A stretch of 50,947 bases of DNA, taken from assembly GCA_005502875.1 (NCBI GenBank), contig SCMV01000030.1, forward strand, positions 1 to 50,947. Reading direction: 5' to 3'. Source of the stretch: Comamonadaceae bacterium 2PF. Lineage in GTDB: Bacteria; Pseudomonadota; Gammaproteobacteria; Burkholderiales; Burkholderiaceae_C. Positions 8,216-14,902 of this stretch are shown in pieces (the stretch's first letter is position 1; every line of letters starts with the position of its first letter). Below the pieces are notes generated by a model that searched no databases, had not been told where the DNA came from, and was given only the letters and a program-made list of their open reading frames with translations. A program made the position numbers and the translations under genes.

Positions 8216-9103
8216 ATGGACGCCTCTTTTTCACAGGATGATGACAGCATCCCCTACGACGCCAGTGGCTCGTGGGTGGCGGCTTGCGTCGCCAGCCTGA
8301 TGTCGCGCCATGGGGTGCCGCCCCGCAACCAAGCCGCCGCAATCGCGCAAATTTGCGCGATTTCTGTCAGCCAGGCTCGGCGCAAGCTGCGTGGCGCGGT
8401 GTGGCTTTTCAACGAGGTGCTGGCCTTGTGCCGCCACCACGGCGAATCGCTCGAAGCGGTTTTCGGCACCGAACACGGTCCCGGCGCCCCGGGGCAAGCC
8501 GGCGTGCTGCTGATCGACGGCCTGGAGTTGCCCTGCCAGGTTCGCGCTGGGGCCATCTGTCCGCCAGCCTCTGGCGAGGCATCGGCATTGCTGACCACCC
8601 GCGTCGCAGAGCGCTGGCTGGTGGGCACCCCCGCGCGCCTGGACGCGCTCGGTGCCACCGGCACTCGCCACCTGGTCGAGCTGCTGCAGACCACCCCATC
8701 CGAGCCCCCAGCCGCCGCTCGCATCGCCGTCCTCGACGACGATGAGTCGGCGGCTCAAGCGTTGGTCGACTGGTTCGAGCAACTCGGCTACGTCGCACAG
8801 GGTTACACCCGCGCCGAGTCGCTGGAGCAAGACCTGCCCCAAGGCTTCGACGCTTACGTGCTCGACCTCGTGCTCTCTGGCGGCCAGACCTCGCAAGCCA
8901 TGGTCGAGCGCATCAGGCGCCAGCAACCCGAGGCCCCCATCGTCCTTTTGACGGGGCAATTGCGCGACGGCAAGGCATCCGAGAGCACGCTGGCCGCGCT
9001 GCTGCGCACCCACCGCGTCACCTTTTTCGAGAAACCAGTTCGCCCGGTCATGATCACCGCCGCGATCCAGAACAGCCTGGATCAGCTCAAGCCGGCGGCA
9101 TGA
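8216..9103 (+). CDS. BetR-like helix-turn-helix response regulator
   Basis: This is a 295-residue regulator with inverted architecture: a DNA-binding-like domain first, the receiver last. Residues about 18-80 (VAACVASLMSRHGVPP, then AQICAISVSQARRKLRG and FNEVLALCRHHGESL) look like the BetR helix-turn-helix domain known from betaproteobacteria. A middle region (about 95-160) is unassigned. The receiver (about 168-290) has the acidic pocket VLDDDES, phospho-acceptor D217 (YVLDLVLSGG), LLTG and K273 (FFEKPV). The following histidine kinase overlaps by ATGA at 9100 and is its likely partner. Targets are unknown; self-regulation through the dyads upstream is plausible. No known effector operon adjoins it. 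Confidence 0.8.
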   Translation: MDASFSQDDDSIPYDASGSWVAACVASLMSRHGVPPRNQAAAIAQICAISVSQARRKLRGAVWLFNEVLALCRHHGESLEAVFGTEHGPGAPGQAGVLLIDGLELPCQVRAGAICPPASGEASALLTTRVAERWLVGTPARLDALGATGTRHLVELLQTTPSEPPAAARIAVLDDDESAAQALVDWFEQLGYVAQGYTRAESLEQDLPQGFDAYVLDLVLSGGQTSQAMVERIRRQQPEAPIVLLTGQLRDGKASESTLAALLRTHRVTFFEKPVRPVMITAAIQNSLDQLKPAA

Positions 9104-10473
9104 ACCTCTACCAGGTCCCGCCCCCCGAAGAGGCCGAGCCTTTTTCGGCCCTTCAAGCCACGCGCAGGCGGCTCACGCTGTGGCTGGCCGCGCTCTCGGC
9201 GATCGCCTGCATGCTGGTGTGGTGGTACGACGGCTCACACGGGCTCAACAGCGCCTGGGCAACGGTCGCGGTGCCCATCATTGCAAGCGGGCTGGTGCTG
9301 GGCGGCCTCGTGATCTGGCTTCGTCCTCAGTGGCACAACCAGGCTGCCGCGCTGTGCAACGCCTCGGTGTCGACCTACTTCATCGGCTCGCTGATCACGA
9401 CCACCGAAGCCGGCGGCCCGGACGGCTTGTACGAGGTGGCCTCCAACGCGCAGTTCATGCCCCTGCTCTACCTGGCGGCCTTCGTCACCATGACACGCGG
9501 CGCGGCGCGGCTGAGCTGGCTGACCTACGTCGCCACCGCCTTGTCCTACCTGTGGCTGTACGGGCCCGAAGGCGCACCAGGCGGAGACCACATCGGTCAC
9601 TTCTGGTTCATGTTGCTGATCACCCACCCGATCTTCATCCTGGCGCTGTCCTACGTCAGCGTGCTGCACACGCGGCTCAAAAGCGCCGAGGTCGAGGTCC
9701 ACACCTCGCGCGAGCGCTTCCTGGCCATGCTCTCGCACGAGATCCGCACGCCGCTGCAAGGCATGCTCGGCTCCATCGACCTGCTCGACCTGCGTGTGCA
9801 CGGCGGCGGCGAGAGGCGCGCCGTCGACCGCCTGCGCCAGATCGCCAACCAGCTCACCGCCCACCTGCGCGACCTGACCGAGTACGCGCGCATGGACAAC
9901 CCAGCCTGGCGCCTTCAGCCCGAGTGGATCGACCTGGCCAGCCTGGTGGAAGACATCTGCGACGAGCACCTGCCGCGCGTGCGCGCCAAAGGGCTCAACC
10001 TCGTGGTCGAGATCGACGACACCCCCAGCTTGCGCGAGAGCGAAATCGACCCCCAACGGGTGCGCCAGGTGCTCGACAACCTGCTCAACAACGCCCTGAA
10101 GTACACGCCTCATGGTCAGATCACGGTGCGGCTGACACAACGAGCTCTCACGCCGGATGCCACGGGCGCGCCGCAGCAACCCCAGCTGCAGCTGGAGGTG
10201 ATCGACACCGGCGTGGGCATCGCCACCGAAGCCATGCCGCGCATCTTCGAGCCCTACGTGCGCCTGGAGGACCGCAAGCTGCCCCGCACCGAAGGCAGTG
10301 GTCTGGGCCTGGCCGTGGTGCGCCGACTCGTGGACCGACTGGGCGGCCAGATGGCCGTCGAAAGCGCCCCCGATCGGGGCTCGCGCTTCGTGGTCTGCCT
10401 GCCCGCTCACCCTTGTGCTGGCCACCCGACACCGGACAAACTGGAACGCCCCGCGCAGACCGCGCCACAATGA
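9100..10473 (+). CDS. Multi-span membrane sensor histidine kinase
   Basis: This is a 457-residue kinase. The first 195 residues contain about six hydrophobic segments (about 27-46, 52-74, 82-105, 120-140, 145-155, 168-188) with almost no periplasmic loop, so it may sense within or at the membrane. The H-box follows with H213 (FLAMLSHEIRTPLQGMLG). The catalytic domain carries N-box LDNLLNNALKYTPHG, G1 DTGVGIA, the F-box region IFEPYVRLED and G2 GSGLGLAVVRRLVDRLGG. It overlaps the BetR-like regulator (ATGA), so regulator and kinase should be made in a fixed ratio. Hybrid-kinase features such as an attached receiver are absent. The signal is unknown. Confidence 0.9.
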   Translation: MNLYQVPPPEEAEPFSALQATRRRLTLWLAALSAIACMLVWWYDGSHGLNSAWATVAVPIIASGLVLGGLVIWLRPQWHNQAAALCNASVSTYFIGSLITTTEAGGPDGLYEVASNAQFMPLLYLAAFVTMTRGAARLSWLTYVATALSYLWLYGPEGAPGGDHIGHFWFMLLITHPIFILALSYVSVLHTRLKSAEVEVHTSRERFLAMLSHEIRTPLQGMLGSIDLLDLRVHGGGERRAVDRLRQIANQLTAHLRDLTEYARMDNPAWRLQPEWIDLASLVEDICDEHLPRVRAKGLNLVVEIDDTPSLRESEIDPQRVRQVLDNLLNNALKYTPHGQITVRLTQRALTPDATGAPQQPQLQLEVIDTGVGIATEAMPRIFEPYVRLEDRKLPRTEGSGLGLAVVRRLVDRLGGQMAVESAPDRGSRFVVCLPAHPCAGHPTPDKLERPAQTAPQ

Positions 10474-10515
10474 GCGCCGCCCCGCCAACCCGCCACACCT
10501 TCACCGCAGGACACC

Positions 10516-11748
10516 ATGAGCACCCCCGTCCAGACCCTCACCCTCGGCACCCCCCTGTCGCCATCGGCCCTGCGCGTCATGCTGCTGGGCTCGGGTGAGC
10601 TGGGCAAAGAGGTGTTGATCGCGCTGCAGCGCCTGGGCGTCGAGACCATCGCCGTCGACCGCTACGAGAACGCCCCCGGCCAGCAGGTGGCGCACCACAG
10701 CCGCACGATCACGATGAGCGACCCGGCCCAGTTGCGCGCCCTCATCGAAGCCGAAAAGCCCCACCTCGTGGTGCCCGAGATCGAGGCCATCGCCACGCCC
10801 GTGCTCGAAGAACTCGAGGCCGCTGGTGTCGTGCGCGTCATCCCCACGGCCCGCGCCGCGCGCCTGACCATGGACCGCGAAGGCATCCGCCGCCTGGCCG
10901 CCGAAACGCTCGGCCTGCCCACCAGCCCCTATCGTTTCTGCGACTCGCTCGCCGAGCTGCAAGCCGCCATCGACGATGGCATCGGCTACCCCTGCATCGT
11001 CAAGCCGGTGATGAGCTCCTCAGGCAAGGGACAGAGCAAGATCGATGGCCCCGCAGACGTGGCCAAGGCCTGGGCTTTTGCGATGGAAGGTGGCCGCGTC
11101 AGCCATGGCCGCGTCATCGTCGAAGGCTTCATCGACTTCGACTACGAGATCACGCAGCTGACCGTGCGCGCGGCCGGTCAGGGCGCCCAGTTGGGCGAGG
11201 TGGTCACCCAGTTCTGCAAGCCCATCGGCCACAAGCAGGTCAGCGGCGACTACGTCGAGAGCTGGCAGCCGCAACCCATGTCGCAAGTGGCGCTGCAGCG
11301 CTCGCGCGAGATCGCCAAAGCCGTCACCGACAACCTCGGTGGCCAGGGCCTCTTCGGCGTGGAGCTTTTCGTCAAGGGCGACATGGTGTGGTTCAGCGAG
11401 GTCAGCCCCCGCCCGCACGACACCGGCCTGGTCACCTTGAGCACGCAGGTGCAAAGCGAGTTCGAACTGCACGCCCGCGCGATCCTGGGCCTGCCGGTGG
11501 ACACCACGCTGCGCCAGGTGGGCGCCTCGGCGGTGATCTACGGCGGCGTCGACACGCAGGACGTGCAGTTCGAGGGCGTGGCCGAGGCCTTGTCCGTGCC
11601 CGGCACCGACCTGCGCCTGTTCGGCAAGCCCGAGAGCTTCGTCAAGCGCCGCATGGGCGTGGCCGTGGCCACCGGCACCGATGTCGACAGCGCACGCACC
11701 AAGGCACGCGAGGCCGCCGCGAAGGTGAAGGTGCGCGCCCGCCGCTGA
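10516..11748 (+). CDS. purT: Formate-dependent phosphoribosylglycinamide formyltransferase
   Basis: PurT (GAR transformylase 2) makes formyl-GAR from GAR, formate and ATP in step 3 of purine synthesis. The 410-residue length and ATP-grasp order fit: N-terminal domain [20 protein letters not shown] split around the nucleotide fold, [23 protein letters not shown], then the ATP-grasp part [12 protein letters not shown], the glycine-rich loop over [12 protein letters not shown] and [11 protein letters not shown] carry metal-binding Glu and Asn-equivalent positions, and the C-terminus is KVKVRARR. An AGGA ribosome site precedes the ATG. It stands alone, with its own terminator-like repeat downstream, and is not in a pur operon here. 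Confidence 0.95.
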   Translation: MSTPVQTLTLGTPLSPSALRVMLLGSGELGKEVLIALQRLGVETIAVDRYENAPGQQVAHHSRTITMSDPAQLRALIEAEKPHLVVPEIEAIATPVLEELEAAGVVRVIPTARAARLTMDREGIRRLAAETLGLPTSPYRFCDSLAELQAAIDDGIGYPCIVKPVMSSSGKGQSKIDGPADVAKAWAFAMEGGRVSHGRVIVEGFIDFDYEITQLTVRAAGQGAQLGEVVTQFCKPIGHKQVSGDYVESWQPQPMSQVALQRSREIAKAVTDNLGGQGLFGVELFVKGDMVWFSEVSPRPHDTGLVTLSTQVQSEFELHARAILGLPVDTTLRQVGASAVIYGGVDTQDVQFEGVAEALSVPGTDLRLFGKPESFVKRRMGVAVATGTDVDSARTKAREAAAKVKVRARR

Positions 11749-11793
11749 GCCGCCCAGGGCTGCCCTAGGCTGCCCTAGGCTGCCCTGGGCGGC
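11749..11793. repeat. Perfect 12-bp inverted repeat enclosing 10-bp tandem repeats
   Basis: GCCGCCCAGGGC (11749-11760) pairs exactly with GCCCTGGGCGGC (11782-11793). The loop and arms contain three copies of GGCTGCCCTR (11758-11787), two of them joined through the rare CTAGG step. It lies between the convergent purT and Crp/Fnr genes and may be a bidirectional terminator. There is no T-run. Confidence 0.7.
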
Positions 11794-11809
11794 CCCTGCG
11801 GCCCCCGGC

Positions 11810-12604
11810 TCACCCGCCGCCGGCCTGCTGCGCTTCGTTGTGCGCTGCCAGCAAGATCGGGGCGGTGCCCGCCAGCATGAAGCGCAGCTGCGCATCGAGC
11901 CTGCCCGCGCGGGCCAGCAGCCCCTCCAGAGAAAGCAACTCGATCTCAGCGTAGTGCAGGGACAGCACCTGCTCGCGCTCGAGGTCGCGCAGCGCCTTGT
12001 TCACCGTCTGCCTCGACACGCCCAGCATCTGCGCCAGGTAATCCTGGGGCAGCCGCAAGCGCCTGCGCAGGCCTGATTTGGCGCTTTGCCCATAGTTCAC
12101 CGCCGCGAACAACAGCCTGCGCGACAGGCGTTGCTGCAAGGTGAGCGAGGCGCTGTCCTCCAGCGCGGTCGTGACCACCCTCAACTGACCACAGGCCAGG
12201 CGAGCCAGGTCGCGCCAGTGGGCGGGGTTGGCGTCCAGCCAGGGCTCGATGAGGGAGCGCGGCACGCTCATCACGGTGCTGTCGGTGTCGGCCACAGCCG
12301 CCATGCCTCGGGGGATGCGGTCGATCAGGCTGACTTCGCCGAACCAATGGTAGGGCTCGACGTACCAGGTCAATCGCTGTGTGCCGTGCTCAGGGTGGGT
12401 CGAGCCCATGCACAGGGCCCCGGCGATGACGCAACAAAGCCCATCCTGGGCGTCATCGCGCAGCGGCTCCCCAGCTGCCAGGTGAATCAAACGGGCGCGC
12501 TCGACCAGCGCCTCCTGCATGGCGGTCGGACAAGCCCCGAACCAGACGTGGGTGCGCAGCGCTGGCAGGAGGGCGGCAGGGGTGGCGTCAACGCGACGGG
12601 ACAT
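11810..12604 (-). CDS. Crp/Fnr-family transcription regulator
   Basis: This is a 264-residue regulator. A cyclic-nucleotide-binding-like beta-roll covers about 20-140 (LAAGEPLRDDAQDGLCCVIAG split by turns, WFGEVSLIDRIPRGMAA). The dimerisation helix and C-terminal winged helix cover about 160-240, with the helix-turn-helix LPQDYLAQMLGVSRQTVNKA. The N-terminal Cys cluster of oxygen-sensing Fnr is absent. The Arg-rich cAMP contact (GExALxxxxxRxA) is only loosely conserved at GEVSLIDRIPRGMAA, so the ligand is open. It is divergent from the HigA-like gene, and a 16-bp repeat lies 36 bp before its ATG, a good candidate for autoregulation. Its stop is convergent with purT. Confidence 0.88.
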   Translation of the reverse strand: MSRRVDATPAALLPALRTHVWFGACPTAMQEALVERARLIHLAAGEPLRDDAQDGLCCVIAGALCMGSTHPEHGTQRLTWYVEPYHWFGEVSLIDRIPRGMAAVADTDSTVMSVPRSLIEPWLDANPAHWRDLARLACGQLRVVTTALEDSASLTLQQRLSRRLLFAAVNYGQSAKSGLRRRLRLPQDYLAQMLGVSRQTVNKALRDLEREQVLSLHYAEIELLSLEGLLARAGRLDAQLRFMLAGTAPILLAAHNEAQQAGGG

Positions 12605-12639
12605 GTGTCATCGGGCGAAAAAAAGGCAGCAAGGGGCGA

Positions 12640-12659
12640 CACCCCCCACATGGGTTAGA
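12640..12659. repeat. Direct repeat copy 1, upstream of the Crp/Fnr gene
   Basis: CACCCCCCACATGGGT followed by T-AGA. An exact 16-bp copy followed by A-AGA lies at 13142-13161 beyond the HigA-like gene. It contains the dyad CCCA-CA-TGGG. Confidence 0.8.
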
Positions 12660-12750
12660 TGCGGCACGTACAACTGTCTGTTTGTTGACAATATCATGGC
12701 CGCACACGTCCTACGATTCGGACATTGTTCACGACAAACCACTTCGTCCT

Positions 12751-13095
12751 ATGAGCTCGAGCCAAGCAGTCCACCCCGGCGCCATCCTGCGCACCCAGTT
12801 CATGGAACGCAACGGCCTGTCAGCGAGTGGCCTGGCCATCCGCCTGCACGTGCCCGCGCCCCGCGTGAACGACATCGTGCGCGAGCGCCGTGGCATCAGC
12901 CCCGATTCCGCCTTGCGCCTGGCCCGTTTCTTCGGCACCACCGCCCAGTACTGGATGGACCTGCAAACGGCCTACGACCTGCGCGTGGCCGAAGAGCAGG
13001 CCGGTGAGCAGATCCGCCTCGAGATCGCCACGCTGCAGTCCTTGCCCCCGAAGGGCGGCAGCGCAGCCCGTGAGCCGGTGCTGGCCGCGGCCTGA
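12751..13095 (+). CDS. HigA-family (addiction-module antitoxin-like) HTH protein, solitary
   Basis: This is a 114-residue protein of the HigA/VapI antitoxin type. It begins with the family hallmark VHPGAILRTQFMERNGLSAS, then the helix-turn-helix GLAIRLHVPAPRVNDIVRER, RRGISPDSALRLARFFGT and QYWMDLQTAYDLR, the last two being typical of HigA C-terminal helices. The start at MSSSQAVHPG fits the family; an in-frame codon at 12682 would add 23 residues reading through the promoter. No HigB toxin gene is next to it: upstream is the divergent Crp/Fnr gene, downstream a hairpin and AMP nucleosidase. It may therefore be an orphan regulator. The C-terminal tail (PPKGGSAAREPVLAAA) is not conserved. Confidence 0.88.
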   Translation: MSSSQAVHPGAILRTQFMERNGLSASGLAIRLHVPAPRVNDIVRERRGISPDSALRLARFFGTTAQYWMDLQTAYDLRVAEEQAGEQIRLEIATLQSLPPKGGSAAREPVLAAA

Positions 13096-13141
13096 AACGC
13101 CTGCAGGCGTGTCCGATTCGCCCAATTGGGTCCGCCTGACG

Positions 13142-13161
13142 CACCCCCCACATGGGTAAGA
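13142..13161. repeat. Direct repeat copy 2, downstream of the HigA-like gene
   Basis: This is the second copy of CACCCCCCACATGGGT, here followed by A-AGA. Together with copy 1 it brackets about 480 bp holding only the HigA-like gene. It sits 46 bp after the HigA-like stop, at a position between convergent genes where an operator is not expected. Confidence 0.8.
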
Positions 13162-13185
13162 CGCCGATCGCTCACTGATCGGCGT
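13161..13185. terminator. Bidirectional hairpin between the HigA-like gene and amn
   Basis: ACGCCGATC (13161-13169) pairs with GATCGGCGT (13177-13185) around a 7-nt loop, between two convergent genes. The T-run is short or absent on both strands. Confidence 0.5.
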
Positions 13186-13227
13186 TCAACATCCCCCCAA
13201 CGCCGGCGCACCAGGCCCTGAAACGGG

Positions 13228-14724
13228 TCACTGGAAGGCCACCTCGGCGAAGCTGCGCAGCTTGCGGCTGTGCAACTGCCCCTGCACATTGCTGCGCAAG
13301 CGCTCGATGGCGCACAGCCCGATGCGCAGGTGCTGGTCCACGCGCTCGCGGTAGAACTGGTTGGCCATGCCCGGCAGCTTGAGCTCGCCGTGCAGCGGCT
13401 TGTCGCTCACGCACAGCAGCGTGCCGTACGGCACCCGGAAGCGGAACCCGTTGGCCGCGATGGTCGCGCTTTCCATGTCCAGCGCCACGGCGCGGCTCTG
13501 GCTGAAGCGCCGCTCTGGCTCGCGTTGGGGCAGCAGCTCCCAGTTGCGGTTGTCGGTGGACGCGACCGTGCCCGTGCGCATGATGCGCTTGAGCTCGTAG
13601 CCGTGCAGCTGGGTCACCTCGGCCACCGCGCCTTCGAGCGCGAGCTGGATTTCGGCCAGCGGCGGGATCGGCACCCAAAGCGGCAGGTCTTCGTCGAGCA
13701 CGTGGTCTTCGCGCACGTAGCCGTGGGCCAGCACGTAATCGCCCAACTGCTGCGAATTGCGCAGCCCCGCGCAGTGGCCCAGCATGATCCAGGCGTGCGG
13801 GCGCAGCACCGCGATGTGGTCGGTGATGGTCTTGGCGTTGGCCGGGCCCACGCCGATGTTGACCATGGTCACGCCCGTGCGGTCACGGCGGATGAGGTGG
13901 TAGGCCGGCATCTGCGGCAGGCGTGGTGGCACGGCCCCCATGGCATCCAGCGGCTCGGCCGCCTGCCCCACGCGGCGAGTGACCACGTTACCCGGCTCGA
14001 CGAAGGCGATGCAGTCGTCATCGTCACGCGGGTTGGCTGGGTCGGGGGGGCGCTTCATCAGCTCGTGGCCCATGCGCACGAACTCGTCGATGTAGAACTG
14101 GTAGTTCGTGAACAGCACGAAGTTCTGGAAGTGCGCGGGCGTGGTGCCGGTGTAGTGGCGCAGGCGGTGCAGCGAGTAGTCCACGCGCGGCGCGGTGAAC
14201 AGCGCCAGCGGGCGCGAGCCTCCGCGCGTTTCGTAGGTGCCGTTGGCGATGCCGTCGTCCATCCGCGCCAGGTCGGGCAGGTCGAAAAAGTCGGGCAGCA
14301 GCATGCGGCGCTCGGGGGTGAGCTGGCCTTCGAGGTGCTGGTGTTCGTCCAGGCTGAAGTGCACGGGGATGGGCTCGCCACCCAGGCCGATCTCCAGCGC
14401 CACGCCGTGGTTGTCCAGCAGCAGCTGGAACTGGTCGCGGTAGTAGTCGGCGTAGAGGTCGGGCCGCGTCAGCGTGGTCTCGTAGGTGCCGGGGCCCGCG
14501 ACAAAGCCGTAGGACAGGCGCGAATCGGCCCGGGCCACGGTTTCGGTGTGCACGCGCACGAAGGGGTACTTGGCACGAACCGGGTGACGGAAGTTCTCGC
14601 CGGCCACGAAGCGCTGCAGGCTGTCACGCAGGTAGGCGATGTTCGTGTCGTAGAGCTGGGTGACGTAAGCGAGGGCCGCATCGGCCTGGTCGAAACGCTG
14701 GGTGGTGAACTTCGGGGCGGCCAT
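13228..14724 (-). CDS. amn: AMP nucleosidase
   Basis: This is a 498-residue AMP nucleosidase, which splits AMP to adenine and ribose 5-phosphate and tunes the adenylate pool. The N-terminal AMP-nucleosidase-specific domain (about 1-180, with RVHTETVARADSRLSYGFV) precedes the phosphorylase-type catalytic domain. That has YHLIRRDRTGVTMVNIGVGP over two strands, MLGHCAGLRNSQ, GDYVLAHGYVREDHVLDE and the active-site part ALDMESATIAANGFR. The ATG at 14724 is preferred; a TTG five codons upstream is in frame. It is the third purine-linked enzyme in this half of the window after MTA/SAH nucleosidase and PurT, but each is transcribed separately. Confidence 0.95.
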   Translation of the reverse strand: MAAPKFTTQRFDQADAALAYVTQLYDTNIAYLRDSLQRFVAGENFRHPVRAKYPFVRVHTETVARADSRLSYGFVAGPGTYETTLTRPDLYADYYRDQFQLLLDNHGVALEIGLGGEPIPVHFSLDEHQHLEGQLTPERRMLLPDFFDLPDLARMDDGIANGTYETRGGSRPLALFTAPRVDYSLHRLRHYTGTTPAHFQNFVLFTNYQFYIDEFVRMGHELMKRPPDPANPRDDDDCIAFVEPGNVVTRRVGQAAEPLDAMGAVPPRLPQMPAYHLIRRDRTGVTMVNIGVGPANAKTITDHIAVLRPHAWIMLGHCAGLRNSQQLGDYVLAHGYVREDHVLDEDLPLWVPIPPLAEIQLALEGAVAEVTQLHGYELKRIMRTGTVASTDNRNWELLPQREPERRFSQSRAVALDMESATIAANGFRFRVPYGTLLCVSDKPLHGELKLPGMANQFYRERVDQHLRIGLCAIERLRSNVQGQLHSRKLRSFAEVAFQ

Positions 14725-14902
14725 GTGAGGTCGGGGCAAGTCTGCCGGCAGTCAGCTTGCAAACCATTGTGCGCCCATTGCCACCAGGCCACTGTCGCAT
14801 CCATGCTGCGTCAGGCCCCTTGTTCCGGGCTTTGCTTGCCCCCAGGCCTCGGCCAGGGACAGGCGCGCGCGATGCGCCCCAGCCCCCCGCACCTGAGCGA
14901 CA

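Noticed and set aside
11758-11787. Three tandem 10-mers considered as a CRISPR-like array
   Set aside because: Units are contiguous with no spacers and too short.
12661-12750. HigB toxin remnant before the HigA-like gene
   Set aside because: The 146-bp gap to the Crp/Fnr gene has no toxin-like reading frame on either strand.
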